Assembly (NCBI RefSeq): GCF_024652905.1
Contig: NZ_CP102428.1
Span: 4,076,001-4,140,000 of the forward strand
Direction: 5' to 3'
Origin: Pseudomonas oryzihabitans
GTDB lineage: Bacteria > Pseudomonadota > Gammaproteobacteria > Pseudomonadales > Pseudomonadaceae
DNA length: 64,000 bases
This document shows positions 1 to 9,010 of the stretch, one piece after another; positions within the stretch are counted from its first letter, which is position 1, and the number at the start of each line of letters is the position of its first letter. The translations under genes were made by a program, and so were the position numbers. The notes beneath the pieces are model-generated. The model did not search any database. It had not been told where the DNA came from and saw nothing but the letters and a program-made list of their open reading frames with translations.

Positions 1-86
1 TAGGGCAGGATGGCCGCGCCGGCCTGGCGCACCAGGTCGATGACGTTGAGTACCAGCGGAGCGGTAATGGAAACGGGCGCCATCAT
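1..86 (-). CDS. cysQ: 3'(2'),5'-bisphosphate nucleotidase CysQ, N-terminal fragment cut by the window edge
   Basis: Only the first 28 codons or so are present; the gene runs off the left edge. The N-terminus (MMAPVSITAPLVLNVIDLVR, then QAGAAILP) looks like the first helix of CysQ, which dephosphorylates 3'-phosphoadenosine 5'-phosphate during sulfate assimilation. The ATG at 86 overlaps the TGA of nudE by four bases (ATGA), so the two are translationally coupled. A second ATG follows immediately at 83. The nudE-cysQ order is the usual one in Pseudomonas, and this supports the call more than the short peptide does. Confidence 0.7.
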   Translation of the reverse strand, partial: MMAPVSITAPLVLNVIDLVRQAGAAILP

Positions 87-649
87 GCCGGCAGTTCTCC
101 GCGTTGGGTGAGCAGGTCGCGCACCAAGTAGAGGGCGGCCAGGGCGCGGCCTTCGGAAAAGCGTGGATTCTGCACCAGCTGCGACAGCTCGCGCAGGTCG
201 ACGCTGCTGACTTCGAGGGGCTCGGGTTCATCGCCCGGCAGGCGCTCCGGATAGAGGTCGCGGGCCAGCACCACATGGATGCGCTGACTCATGTAGCCGG
301 GGCTCAGCGACAGCGCGGTGAGGTATTCCAGCTGGTGGGCACCGAAACCCGCCTCTTCCTTGAGTTCGCGATTGGCGGCGTCGAGGATCTCTTCGCCCGG
401 TTCCACCAGACCCTTAGGCAGCGACAGTTCGTAGTCTTCCACGCCGCCGCAGTATTCCTCGATGAGCAGGGCGCGGGTGGCGTCCTGCAGGGCCACCACC
501 ATCACCGCGCCGTGACCGGTGCCCTTGTTGGCCAGGCGCTCGTAGGTGCGCTCCTCGCCGTTGGCGAAGCGCAACTGCATCTCCTCGACGGTGAACAGAC
601 GGCTCTTGGCCACGATCTGTCGGGCGAGAACAGTGGGTTTCTGGCGCAT
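83..649 (-). CDS. nudE: ADP compounds hydrolase NudE (Nudix family)
   Basis: A 188-residue Nudix hydrolase expected to cleave ADP-ribose, NADH and related ADP compounds in the cytoplasm. The Nudix box runs from Gly80 to Gly101 (GLVEPGEE, then REL and EEAG), with the catalytic glutamates in place. Length matches E. coli NudE (about 186 residues). The reading frame stays open upstream, but the ATG at 649 has a good ribosome site (AGGAG seven bases upstream) and gives the normal N-terminus MRQKPTVLAR. It is first in a coupled pair with cysQ and is divergent from yrfG. The 63 bases between them must hold both promoters. Confidence 0.9.
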   Translation of the reverse strand: MRQKPTVLARQIVAKSRLFTVEEMQLRFANGEERTYERLANKGTGHGAVMVVALQDATRALLIEEYCGGVEDYELSLPKGLVEPGEEILDAANRELKEEAGFGAHQLEYLTALSLSPGYMSQRIHVVLARDLYPERLPGDEPEPLEVSSVDLRELSQLVQNPRFSEGRALAALYLVRDLLTQRGELPA

Positions 650-712
650 GGACGGCTCCTGGGCTGGGCGGACGGGTATGATAACCCGCCTGTTACATGA
701 TCCGGAGTCACC

Positions 713-1372
713 ATGACCCCTCTCGACTGGAGCCGTATCGATACCGTGTTGCTGGACATGGACGGCACCCTGCTCGATCTGCATTTCGACAACCATTTCT
801 GGCTGGAGTACCTGCCGCAGCGCTATGCCGAGCGCCACGGCCAGTCCCTGGCGCTGGCCAAGGCCGAGCTGGAGCCGCTGTTTTTCAGCCACCAGGGCAA
901 GCTGACCTGGTATTGCCTGGACTTCTGGAGCGCCGAGCTGGGCTTTTCCATGCGCGAACTCAAGGAGGAGATCGCTCACCTGATCGCCCTGAGACCCGAC
1001 GCCGACACCTTTCTCGCCGCCCTGCAGCGCGCCGGCAAGCGCGTGGCGCTGATCACCAACGCCCATCGCGATTCCCTGTCGCTGAAGCTGGAGCGCATCG
1101 AACTGGCGCCCTATTTCGACCGGTTGATCAGTTCCCACGACTACGGCTTCCCCAAGGAAGAACAGCAGTTCTGGCACGCCCTGCAGGCCGACTTCGCCTT
1201 CGATCCGGCGCGTACCCTGTTCATCGACGACAACTTGCCGATCCTGCGCAGCGCTCGTGACTACGGGGTCGCCCACCTGTTGGCGATCCACGAGCCGGAC
1301 AGCCGCCGCGGGCCCAAGGACAGCGAGGAGTTCGAGGCGGTGCGGGACTATCGGGAGTTGCTGCCGCAGTGA
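713..1372 (+). CDS. yrfG: GMP/IMP nucleotidase YrfG (HAD superfamily)
   Basis: A 219-residue HAD hydrolase that removes phosphate from purine monophosphates. HAD motif I is DMDGTLLD at residues 15-22, with Asp15 the expected nucleophile and Asp17 the acid/base. Motif II is in the ITNAH segment and motif IV in FIDDN. The start at 713 gives MTPLDWSRIDTVLLDMDGTL, the usual YrfG N-terminus. The yrfG/nudE/cysQ cluster is conserved in many gammaproteobacteria, which strengthens the symbol. It is transcribed away from nudE and is followed by a short palindromic repeat. Confidence 0.87.
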   Translation: MTPLDWSRIDTVLLDMDGTLLDLHFDNHFWLEYLPQRYAERHGQSLALAKAELEPLFFSHQGKLTWYCLDFWSAELGFSMRELKEEIAHLIALRPDADTFLAALQRAGKRVALITNAHRDSLSLKLERIELAPYFDRLISSHDYGFPKEEQQFWHALQADFAFDPARTLFIDDNLPILRSARDYGVAHLLAIHEPDSRRGPKDSEEFEAVRDYRELLPQ

Positions 1373-1391
1373 CGACTGCCGCAGTCCTGGC

Positions 1392-1430
1392 GACCCTCAC
1401 CCCGGCCCTCTCCCAGTGGGAGAGGGGGCA
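1392..1430. repeat. Extragenic palindrome, CCCTCTCCC/GGGAGAGGG family, copy 1
   Basis: The perfect inverted repeat CCCTCTCCC-AGT-GGGAGAGGG (1406-1426) lies inside a short sequence that recurs at 32313-32347 and 51391-51427. It sits between yrfG and the LysR gene. It has no T-run on either side, so it is a dispersed repeat rather than a standard terminator. Confidence 0.7.
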
Positions 1431-1449
1431 GAGCGCCTGGAGGTAATCT

Positions 1450-2343
1450 GTGGATATCAAGCAACTGCGTTTTCTCATCGCCCTGGACGAGACGCGCCAC
1501 TTCGGCCAGGCGGCGGCGCGCTGTCACGTCACCCAGCCGACCCTGTCCATGCGCCTGCGCGGTCTGGAAGACGAACTGGGCGTGGAGCTGGTGCGCCGCG
1601 GGCAGCGTTTCGAGGGTTTCACCGAGGCCGGTCAGCGTATCCTTGCCTGGGCGCGTACCCTGATGGCCGCCCACGACGGTCTCTATGCCGAAGCCCAGGC
1701 CTTCCAGGGGCAACTGGTGGGTACGCTGCGGGTCGGCCTGGTGCCCCTGGCCAGCTTCGATCCCATGCCGCTGCTGCAGCACCTGCGCCTGTTGCACCCC
1801 AAGCTGCATTTCCAGCTGCAGGTGCTGAGCACTGAGCGCATCCTCGAAGCCGTGGCCAGCAATCGCCTGGAGCTGGGCATCTCCTACCTGGAACACCTGG
1901 ATCCGACGCGCTTCGACAGCCTGACCCTGACCGAGACGCGCATGGGCCTGCTCTATGACGAGCGCCATTTCAGCTTCGACCAGGCCGCGCTGGACTGGCA
2001 GGCGGTGGCCGGGTTGCCGCTCGGTCTGCTGACCGGCGCCATGCATTTTCGCCAGTCGGTGGATCACGGCTTTCGCAGCCTGGGCCTGACGCCGCAGCCG
2101 GTGCTGGAGACCGATGCGGTCTATCTGCTCTTGCAGGCGGTCAATGCCGGACTCTGCTGCGCCGTGGTACCCCTGGCCGGCGGCTTCGATCGCCTTACGC
2201 CCCATGCGCGGCTGATTCCCATCGACACGGCCCGCACCCTGACGCCCCTGGGCCTGCTCATTCGTCGGACCGAGCCCCGACTGGCGGTCGCCGATGCCTG
2301 TTTCCAGGCGGTCAAGGCGCTCTACGCCGAGAGTGATAGATAG
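1450..2343 (+). CDS. LysR-family transcriptional regulator next to fdhD
   Basis: A 297-residue LysR regulator. The N-terminal winged HTH spans residues 1-60 (MDIKQLRFLIALDETRHFGQ, then AAARCHVTQPTLSMRLRGLE), followed by a substrate-binding effector domain from about 90. The start is GTG at 1450, with AGGTAA a few bases upstream. It lies directly upstream of fdhD and the molybdopterin oxidoreductase on the same strand, so these are its most likely targets. The effector cannot be read from the sequence. The domain lacks the two redox cysteines of OxyR, although the HTH resembles that branch. Confidence 0.85.
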   Translation: MDIKQLRFLIALDETRHFGQAAARCHVTQPTLSMRLRGLEDELGVELVRRGQRFEGFTEAGQRILAWARTLMAAHDGLYAEAQAFQGQLVGTLRVGLVPLASFDPMPLLQHLRLLHPKLHFQLQVLSTERILEAVASNRLELGISYLEHLDPTRFDSLTLTETRMGLLYDERHFSFDQAALDWQAVAGLPLGLLTGAMHFRQSVDHGFRSLGLTPQPVLETDAVYLLLQAVNAGLCCAVVPLAGGFDRLTPHARLIPIDTARTLTPLGLLIRRTEPRLAVADACFQAVKALYAESDR

Positions 2344-2400
2344 CGTTTATCAAGGCATCGGTCATAGCGATTAGACGCCCCGGGATGTGCTGGTTAATCT

Positions 2401-2414
2401 TTGATCTGTGTCAA
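2401..2414. promoter_or_regulatory. Candidate ANR/FNR-type binding site upstream of fdhD
   Basis: TTGAT-CTGT-GTCAA differs from the Anr/FNR consensus TTGAT-N4-ATCAA at one base. It lies 24 bases upstream of the fdhD start chosen here. That is too close for classical activation centred at -41.5 of a transcript starting before the gene, so it may act in repression or the fdhD start may differ. Confidence 0.45.
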
Positions 2415-2437
2415 ACCGCCGCAGGTCGTTTTCGCCC

Positions 2438-3253
2438 ATGTCTCAGCAATCGCCAGACCTCGTTGCCGCGCCTCCTGCCGGCTATGCCTTCGCCGAGCTG
2501 GAGCAGCCTACCGTGCGGGGCGAACAGCAGCTGGCCGAAGAGGTGGCGTTGGCCATCGCCTACAACGGCATCAGCCATGCGGTGATGATGGCGACGCCGG
2601 CCGACGTGGAAGACTACGTGGTCGGTTTCAGCCTCAGCGCCGGCATCGTCGATGCCATCGACGACATCTATGGCATCCAGGTGCGGCGGGTCGGCGAAGC
2701 CCTCAACGTCGACGTCGAGATCAGCAGCCGCACCTTCTGGGCGCTCAAGCAGCAGCGCCGTCAGCTGGCCGGCACCAGTGGCTGCGGCCTGTGCGGGGTC
2801 GAGGCCCTGGAACAGGCGCTGCCGCAGCTGGATCGCCTGCGCAAGGTGCCGCTGCCACCGGCCGCCCACCTGCACGACCTGCGCCAGCGCATCGATGCCG
2901 CCCAGGATCTGGGCCAGCGCAGCGGCGCGGTGCATGCCGCGCTGTTCATCGACGGCCAGGGCGAACTGACCCTGTGCCGCGAGGACATCGGCCGCCACAA
3001 CGCCCTGGACAAGCTGATCGGTGCCCTGCTGCGGCAGCGCCAGCCGGTGCGCGAGGGCTGCGTGGTGGTCACCAGCCGTTGCAGTCTCGAACTCATCCAC
3101 AAGGCGGTGCGGGCCGGACTCGCCACCCTCATCACCCTGTCGGCGCCTACCGGGCTGGCCGTGGAATGGGCGCGCCGTCATCGTCTCAATCTGATCCATC
3201 TGCCACACCGGTCGCCACCGCGGGTCTATGCCCCGGCGCCGGTAGCCCCTTGA
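2438..3253 (+). CDS. fdhD: Formate dehydrogenase accessory sulfurtransferase FdhD
   Basis: A 271-residue FdhD protein. This family transfers sulfur from IscS to the molybdenum cofactor and is required for activity of formate dehydrogenase-type enzymes. The CxxC pair is Cys116 and Cys119 in GTSGCGLCGVE, and the conserved segment CREDIGRHNALDK follows. The ATG at 2438 is preferred. An in-frame GTG at 2408 would extend the protein by ten residues, but it falls inside a palindrome that looks like a regulator site. The stop is 16 bases before the molybdopterin oxidoreductase, so the two are an operon and the likely client is that enzyme. Confidence 0.92.
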   Translation: MSQQSPDLVAAPPAGYAFAELEQPTVRGEQQLAEEVALAIAYNGISHAVMMATPADVEDYVVGFSLSAGIVDAIDDIYGIQVRRVGEALNVDVEISSRTFWALKQQRRQLAGTSGCGLCGVEALEQALPQLDRLRKVPLPPAAHLHDLRQRIDAAQDLGQRSGAVHAALFIDGQGELTLCREDIGRHNALDKLIGALLRQRQPVREGCVVVTSRCSLELIHKAVRAGLATLITLSAPTGLAVEWARRHRLNLIHLPHRSPPRVYAPAPVAP

Positions 3254-3269
3254 TCCCACGGGAATCGCC

Positions 3270-5594
3270 ATGAACAAACCTCAGCAGTCCTTCAAACCCT
3301 ATCAAGGCCCCGCCGCCGGCTGGGGCGCCCTGAAGAGCGTGGTGCACTTCTGGCTCGACAGCGGCAACGCCTTCAAGAATCTGCGCACCCTGCTCAAGAC
3401 CAACCAGGACCATGGCTTCGACTGCCCCGGCTGCGCCTGGGGCGAGGCGCCGGAAAACGGCCTGGTGAAGTTCTGCGAGAACGGCGCCAAGGCGGTCAAC
3501 TGGGAGGCCACCAAGCGCCGCGTCGATGCCGCCTTCTTCGCTCGCCACAGCGTGACCTCGCTGCTGGAGCAGAGCGACTACTGGCTCGAGTACCAGGGCC
3601 GGCTGACCGAGCCGCTGCGCTATGACGCGGCCACCGATCGCTATGTGCCCATCGCCTGGGATGCCGCCTTCGCGCTGATCGCCAAGGAGCTCAAGACCCT
3701 GGCCAGCCCCGACGAAGCCGAGTTCTACACCTCGGGGCGCGCCAGCAACGAGGCGGCCTTCCTCTATCAGCTGTTCGTGCGCGCCTATGGCACCAACAAC
3801 TTCCCCGACTGCTCGAACATGTGCCACGAGGCCAGCGGCGTCGGCCTGGGCCGCAGCGTCGGCGTCGGCAAGGGCACCGTGACCTATCACGACCTGGACG
3901 AGGCGGATGCCATCTTCGTCATCGGCCAGAACCCCGGCACCAACCACCCGCGGATGATCGAGACCCTGCGCAACGCGGTGAAGCGCGGTGCCCAGGTGGT
4001 CTGCTTCAACCCGCTCAAGGAGCGGGGTCTGGAGCGTTTCCAGCATCCGCAAAGTCCGCTGGAGATGCTCACCAACGACTCGCGGCCGACCAACACCGCC
4101 TACTTCCGTCCGGCCCTGGGCGGTGACATGGCGGCGCTGCGCGGCATCGCCAAGTACCTCCTGCAGTGGGAGCGCGAAGCCGCTGCCAAGGGCGCCAAGC
4201 GCGTCTTCGACCACGACTTCATCGCCGCCCACACCCTGGGCATGGACGACTACCTGGCCCAGGTCGACGCCACCTCCTGGGAGCTGATCGAGCGCCAGTC
4301 GGGCTTGTCGCTGCACGAGATCGAACAGGCCGCGCGCATGTATGCCCGCGCCGAGAAGGTCATCATCTGCTGGGCCATGGGCATCACCCAGCACCGCCAC
4401 TCGGTGGCCACGGTGCAGGAGATCGCCAACCTGCAACTGCTCTGCGGCCACATCGGCCGGCCCGGCGCCGGCCTCTGCCCGGTGCGCGGCCACAGCAACG
4501 TCCAGGGCGACCGCACCATGGGCATCGACGAGAAGGCCCCGGCCTGGCTCAGCGACGCCCTGGCCAGGCGCTTCGCCTTCGAGCCGCCGCGCAATCGTGG
4601 CCACAACACCGTGGAAGCCATCGCCGCCATGGAGCAGGGCAAGGCCAAGGTGTTCATCGGCCTCGGCGGCAACTTCGCCCAGGCCACCCCGGATACCCCA
4701 CGCACCCACAAGGCGCTGCGCAAGTGCCGGCTGACCGTGCACATCGCCACCAAGCTCAACCGCAGCCACCTGGTGACCGGTCAGCAGGCGCTGATCCTGC
4801 CCTGCCTGGGTCGCACCGAGATGGATGTGCAGAAGGGCGGCAAGCAGGCCATTACCGTGGAAGACAGCTTCAGCATGGTGCATGCCTCCGCCGGCATCCT
4901 GCGGCCACTGTCGGCGCAGATGAAGTCCGAGCCGGCCATCGTCGCCGGTCTGGCCAAGGCCGTGCTGGGCAACCACCCGGTGGATTGGGACTGGCTGATC
5001 GAGGACTACGACCGCATCCGCGACCTGATCGCCGACGTCATCCCCGGCTTCCAGGACTTCAATGCTCGCCTGGCCGCCCCCGGTGGCTTCTACCTGGGCA
5101 ACAAGGCCGGTCGCCGGGAGTGGAACACCGCCACTGGCAAGGCCAACTTCGCCGCCAATGCGCTGCTGCATGACCTGTTGCCGGACGCGGTCCGCCGCCA
5201 GGGCGTGAAGCCGGACCTGATCCTGCAGACCATGAGATCCCATGACCAGTACAACACCACCATCTACAGCCTGGATGACCGCTATCGCGGCGTGAAGGGC
5301 CAGCGCGACGTGGTCTTCGTCAACCAGGCCGATCTGGATCGCCTAGGCGTGGCGGCCGGCGAGAAGGTGGATCTGATAGCCCTGTGGGACGACGGCATCG
5401 AGCGCCGGGTCCGCGGCTTCACCGCGCTGCCGTTCGACATCCCGGTCGGCCAGGCTGCCGGCTACTACCCGGAAACCAACCCGCTGGTGCCCCTGGAAAG
5501 CTATGGCGAGGGCAGCTTCACGCCCACTTCCAAGTTCGTCGCCATCAAGGTCGAGAAGGCCAGCGCCGGCAACCGCATCGCCTCGGTCGCCTGA
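3270..5594 (+). CDS. FdhF/YdeP-type molybdopterin oxidoreductase (copy 1)
   Basis: A 774-residue cytoplasmic molybdopterin oxidoreductase of the YdeP branch (formate dehydrogenase H-like). An N-terminal iron-sulfur motif has Cys52, Cys55 and Cys69 (DCPGCAW, then FCENGAK). The region matching the selenocysteine of FdhF reads DCSNMCHEAS, so Cys185 is the probable metal ligand. The cofactor-binding blocks ITQHRHSV and VRGHSNVQGDRTMG are intact. No signal peptide is seen. It follows fdhD by 16 bases. Formate is the textbook substrate for relatives, but YdeP-type proteins are poorly characterised, so the substrate is uncertain. A second, more diverged copy lies at 17697-20045. Confidence 0.88.
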   Translation: MNKPQQSFKPYQGPAAGWGALKSVVHFWLDSGNAFKNLRTLLKTNQDHGFDCPGCAWGEAPENGLVKFCENGAKAVNWEATKRRVDAAFFARHSVTSLLEQSDYWLEYQGRLTEPLRYDAATDRYVPIAWDAAFALIAKELKTLASPDEAEFYTSGRASNEAAFLYQLFVRAYGTNNFPDCSNMCHEASGVGLGRSVGVGKGTVTYHDLDEADAIFVIGQNPGTNHPRMIETLRNAVKRGAQVVCFNPLKERGLERFQHPQSPLEMLTNDSRPTNTAYFRPALGGDMAALRGIAKYLLQWEREAAAKGAKRVFDHDFIAAHTLGMDDYLAQVDATSWELIERQSGLSLHEIEQAARMYARAEKVIICWAMGITQHRHSVATVQEIANLQLLCGHIGRPGAGLCPVRGHSNVQGDRTMGIDEKAPAWLSDALARRFAFEPPRNRGHNTVEAIAAMEQGKAKVFIGLGGNFAQATPDTPRTHKALRKCRLTVHIATKLNRSHLVTGQQALILPCLGRTEMDVQKGGKQAITVEDSFSMVHASAGILRPLSAQMKSEPAIVAGLAKAVLGNHPVDWDWLIEDYDRIRDLIADVIPGFQDFNARLAAPGGFYLGNKAGRREWNTATGKANFAANALLHDLLPDAVRRQGVKPDLILQTMRSHDQYNTTIYSLDDRYRGVKGQRDVVFVNQADLDRLGVAAGEKVDLIALWDDGIERRVRGFTALPFDIPVGQAAGYYPETNPLVPLESYGEGSFTPTSKFVAIKVEKASAGNRIASVA

Positions 5595-5606
5595 GCCCTG
5601 GCAGAC

Positions 5607-5640
5607 ATGAAAAAAGCCGTCGCAAGACGGCTTTTTTCAT
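5607..5640. terminator. Bidirectional intrinsic terminator
   Basis: A perfect hairpin with 15-base arms (ATGAAAAAAGCCGTC / GACGGCTTTTTTCAT) and a GCAA loop, with A and T runs on both sides. It separates the convergent molybdopterin oxidoreductase (+) and the phosphate-binding-like gene (-) and can serve both. Confidence 0.92.
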
Positions 5641-5650
5641 GGCGCGGCGA

Positions 5651-6052
5651 TCACTGCAGGGTGAAGAGGACCTTCACCTTGTCGGTGACCGCGGCCTTGT
5701 CCACATAGCCGATGGCGTCGGCTTCGCTGGCCACCTGGGCGACCACGGCGGCGTCGCCGGCCAGGCTGGGCAGCGGCTGGCCCTTGCCGGTGAACACCAG
5801 GCCGGACCAGTAGGACTTCAGCTGGGCTTCGTTCTTGTTGGCGACCTTGGCATAGAAGGTCTCCTTGGTGGCCGACCAGTCCTTCTGGTCGACGCCCTTG
5901 AGCGACTTGTCCTTGCCCAGGAAGAGGTTGGCCACTTCATCCTGGCTGGGCGTCTTGGCAGCGGCCGGATTGACGATCACGGCGACCTCGGCGTGGACCA
6001 GGCTGGCGCTGATTAGCAGGGCGGCGCCGGTGAGCAGGCGGAGAGAACTCAT
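5651..6052 (-). CDS. Small periplasmic phosphate-binding-like protein (PstS/PBP-like domain)
   Basis: A 133-residue exported protein. Residues 1-21 form a signal peptide ending in VHA. The mature part (EVAVIVNPAAAKTPSQDEVA, then NLFLGK) is typical of short PstS-like single-domain proteins found beside porins in Pseudomonas. It is about half the length of a true PstS, so it is probably not a full transport receptor. AAGGA lies eight bases before the ATG at 6052. The gap to the porin upstream is 11 bases, so the genes are co-transcribed. Phosphate as the ligand is inferred from family resemblance only. Confidence 0.75.
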   Translation of the reverse strand: MSSLRLLTGAALLISASLVHAEVAVIVNPAAAKTPSQDEVANLFLGKDKSLKGVDQKDWSATKETFYAKVANKNEAQLKSYWSGLVFTGKGQPLPSLAGDAAVVAQVASEADAIGYVDKAAVTDKVKVLFTLQ

Positions 6053-6063
6053 GGGCGGATTCC

Positions 6064-7185
6064 TTAGAAGATGAAGTCGAAGCCGATGCTGATGATGTCG
6101 CCGTCGAAGTTGCGTGCCGGCGCGCCGAAGCGACCGCCGCTGCGGTCATAGACGGCATTGGCGATGGTTTCGCTGTCGGTGGTGACGAAGGCGCTGTTGT
6201 AGCCGCCCTGGGTGTCGACGCGCTTGTATTCGCTCTTGAGCACCAGGCTCGGAGTGATGTTGTAGTTCAGGCCATAGGTCCAGGAACTCTGGCGACCAGC
6301 GCGCTCTTCGTCCTGCTGGGCATAGGTGACATGGGCCAGGAAGTCGCCGAAGCGGCGGCCGGCCATCAGGTAGAAGGCATTGCTGCTGCCTTGGTTGTCA
6401 CCCTCGATGACGCGGCGGGTCCATTCGTTGCTGGTTAGCCAGGTGCCGTTGTCGTACTGGTAGCCGAGGGAAGTGAACTTGCCCTTCTGCTCGTCCAGGG
6501 TCAGCAGCGGGTAGTGCAGGTCGATGCTGGACTCGGTGTAGGCCAGGCGCACGGTGCCGTAGTCGTTGGTCGCCAGGCTGACGTTGGCCGCGGCGATGCG
6601 CTTGTAGTCGATGTCGTAAAGGTCGTCGTTGATGAAGTAGTTGCGATTGACCGCCTGGCCACCGCTCACCTGGAAATTCAGGGTGCCAAAGGCGACCGGC
6701 AGACTCCAGAGGGCGTCGGCGCCTTCGTAGTTGGAGACCTGCACCTGGCTGTAGACCTCGTCGGGCAGGCGCAGCCAGGGATAGGTGATGCCCACGTCCA
6801 GGGTCTCGGAATACATGAACACCGGCGTGCGCAGGCGACCGGCGCGGAAGGTCAGGTTGTCAGTGACGTGGAAGGCCAGATAGGCCCATTCCAGGTTGGC
6901 CTTCCACTTGTCCTGCTCGGCCTTCGCGGTGACCTGCACGGTGGCGTCCAGCTTGTCGGTCAAGCCGTACTGGAACTGACCGCCCAGCTTGCTCAACTGA
7001 TCGCCGCGCCAGTGATCGTTGGTCTGGCCGTTGATGCCGAAGCTGCGGCCATCGTCTTCGCCGCCCAGGTGAGTGATGCCGGCGGTGCCGAAGCCGTTGA
7101 AACGGTAGTCACCCTGGTCGAGGGCGAGCGCGGATCCCGCGCAGGTTAAGGCCGCGCCGAAGGCGAGCAGACGTGCAAAAGCCAT
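6064..7185 (-). CDS. Outer-membrane porin-like beta-barrel protein
   Basis: A 373-residue predicted outer-membrane barrel. A signal peptide (residues 1-21, ending GSALA) is followed by alternating aromatic and polar strands and a C-terminal strand ending IGFDFIF, with the terminal Phe recognised by the Bam machinery. The N-terminal GDYRFNGFGTAGITHLGG is usual for Gram-negative porin-like proteins. AGGAG lies seven bases before the ATG. It starts 36 bases after the chemoreceptor stop and ends 11 bases before the PBP-like gene, giving a three-gene run. The transported solute cannot be read from sequence. Confidence 0.8.
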   Translation of the reverse strand: MAFARLLAFGAALTCAGSALALDQGDYRFNGFGTAGITHLGGEDDGRSFGINGQTNDHWRGDQLSKLGGQFQYGLTDKLDATVQVTAKAEQDKWKANLEWAYLAFHVTDNLTFRAGRLRTPVFMYSETLDVGITYPWLRLPDEVYSQVQVSNYEGADALWSLPVAFGTLNFQVSGGQAVNRNYFINDDLYDIDYKRIAAANVSLATNDYGTVRLAYTESSIDLHYPLLTLDEQKGKFTSLGYQYDNGTWLTSNEWTRRVIEGDNQGSSNAFYLMAGRRFGDFLAHVTYAQQDEERAGRQSSWTYGLNYNITPSLVLKSEYKRVDTQGGYNSAFVTTDSETIANAVYDRSGGRFGAPARNFDGDIISIGFDFIF

Positions 7186-7221
7186 GGAAGTGCTCCTAGG
7201 TGGTTCTTGGTATAGGGATAG

Positions 7222-8844
7222 CTAGATGCGGAAGCGCGAGGTCGCCTGCCGCAGATCGGTGTCGACCACCACCAATTGCTCACCCATGCGGGCGGTGGCG
7301 GTGGTGCTGTCCGCACTGGACTGGGTATCGCTCTGCAGGCGCCGGGTGTCGCTGCTGATCGAATCGGAAAGGCTCAGCTGCTCGCCGGTGAGCAGGGCAA
7401 TCTGAGCGTTGTAGTCGTTGATGCGCGCCACGGCCTGGGCGATGCCTTCGAGCATGGCGGTAGCGGCCTGGGAGCTGCTGGCGCTAACCTGGGCCTGGTT
7501 GTGGCTACCCTGCATGGCCTGCAGCACGCGCTGAGCGTTGCTCTGCAGGCGCTCGATGATCTGCTGGATCTCGGCAGTGGAGCGTGCGGTCTTCTGGGCC
7601 AGATTGCGCACCTCGTCGGCCACCACGGCGAAGCCGCGGCCCTGTTCACCGGCGCGTGCGGCCTCGATGGCGGCGTTGAGCGCCAGCAGATTGGTCTGCT
7701 CGGCGATGGACTTGATCACGTCCAGCACCAGGCCGACCTGGCGGGTCTCCTGTTCCAGCTGCTGCATGGATTCGGCCGATTGGCGCACGCTGTCGTCCAG
7801 TTCGCCGATGTTGCGCGACAGCTTGCCGATGCTGGTACGGGCGGCGGCGGATTGCTCGGCCGCGGCGGCGGCCTGGTCGGCGGCTTCGCGCGAGCGGTCG
7901 GCCACCTCATGCAGGTTGGTGTTCATGGTCTGGATGTCACGACCGATGGATTCGGTGTGACCCTGCTGAGAGCGGGCGTTGTTCTCCACTGTCTGGGTGA
8001 GGTGATAGAGCTCGCCGGACACCTGGCCCAAAGGGTGGGCAGCGTCGACGATGGCCTTGATCGTACTCTGCAGCTGATCGAGAAAAACATTGAACAGTGC
8101 GGTCATTTGGCCGATCTCGTCCCGCGAGCCGACCTGCAGGCGGCGGGTGAGGTCACCGTCGCCCTCGGCAATGGCGCGCAGCGAGGTGATGACCTCGCGC
8201 ACGCTGCCAAGTACGCTACGGATAGTCAGCACGGCGGCTCCGGCCAGGATCACTACCAGCAGCAGGCTCAGCCAGATACCCACCCGAGTGGTATCGGCGT
8301 TCTGGCCGCGAGCCTGGGCCAAGGTCTGCTGGAAATCGGTATAGGCATGGGCGCGCAAGGTAGTACCCAATTGCTGGGCGGCGGCGAGATCCGAGGCCAT
8401 GCGATCCAGGTTGGGACGCAGGGAATCGAAGGAGCCACTACCTTTGATCAACTGTTCGGAGGCGCTTAGGGCGTTGTCCACGTAACGATGTATGCCCGCG
8501 CGCCAACTGGAAATTTCTTCGTTGCGCGCCGAGGTCTGGCGAGTGAGGCCGGCCATTTCCTGAAGTCGGCTATCGATGTCGTCGACCACCTTGCGGGCCT
8601 CGCCCAAAGTTTCCAGTTCACTGGCGGTCACAGCACTATTAAATAGCCCGGGCAGGCGAGAGAACTGGAAGAGTACGGCGTCGGCCTTTTCCAGCAGCGG
8701 ATAGCTGTGATTCTCCAGCAGGTCGAGGCGTTGGTCATTGCCGGCCAGTTGGGCCGAGGTGTAGGCCACGTAGAGCAGCAGGCCTATCAGGGCGGCAGCG
8801 GGCAGCAGCGACAGCTTGAGCGTGAGCGACAGGTTACGGAACAT
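7222..8844 (-). CDS. Methyl-accepting chemotaxis protein (copy 1)
   Basis: A 540-residue chemoreceptor. A transmembrane helix at about residues 8-28 is followed by a helical periplasmic domain of about 160 residues of four-helix-bundle type, a second helix ([20 protein letters not shown]), HAMP, and a cytoplasmic signalling domain with the invariant tip ([19 protein letters not shown], then [15 protein letters not shown]). The frame is open for 33 more codons upstream, but ATG 8844 ([13 protein letters not shown]) has GAGG seven bases ahead and begins at the first helix. It is followed by porin and PBP-like genes at very short spacing, so its ligand may relate to what they handle. Confidence 0.88.
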   Translation of the reverse strand: MFRNLSLTLKLSLLPAAALIGLLLYVAYTSAQLAGNDQRLDLLENHSYPLLEKADAVLFQFSRLPGLFNSAVTASELETLGEARKVVDDIDSRLQEMAGLTRQTSARNEEISSWRAGIHRYVDNALSASEQLIKGSGSFDSLRPNLDRMASDLAAAQQLGTTLRAHAYTDFQQTLAQARGQNADTTRVGIWLSLLLVVILAGAAVLTIRSVLGSVREVITSLRAIAEGDGDLTRRLQVGSRDEIGQMTALFNVFLDQLQSTIKAIVDAAHPLGQVSGELYHLTQTVENNARSQQGHTESIGRDIQTMNTNLHEVADRSREAADQAAAAAEQSAAARTSIGKLSRNIGELDDSVRQSAESMQQLEQETRQVGLVLDVIKSIAEQTNLLALNAAIEAARAGEQGRGFAVVADEVRNLAQKTARSTAEIQQIIERLQSNAQRVLQAMQGSHNQAQVSASSSQAATAMLEGIAQAVARINDYNAQIALLTGEQLSLSDSISSDTRRLQSDTQSSADSTTATARMGEQLVVVDTDLRQATSRFRI

Positions 8845-9010
8845 GTACACCTCGGGAAGCATGGGCAGTAGCAAGCATCGAGGTGCGGAGACGTTCCTTC
8901 GAAATGAAGACTCGCCAGTGGTCATATCCTGACCAATCACCACGTCCTGTTGGCATCGCGAGTAAGGATCAGCGAAGCCGTCACCATTTCGACGGCCCCA
9001 AAGTAAACTT

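Noticed and set aside
2408-2437. GTG start adding ten residues to FdhD
   Set aside because: It falls inside an ANR-like palindrome, has no good ribosome site, and family alignment starts later.
3186-5243. A 685-codon open frame on the minus strand opposite the YdeP-type oxidoreductase
   Set aside because: Same reasoning: no ribosome site or domain, and the plus strand carries a conserved molybdoenzyme.
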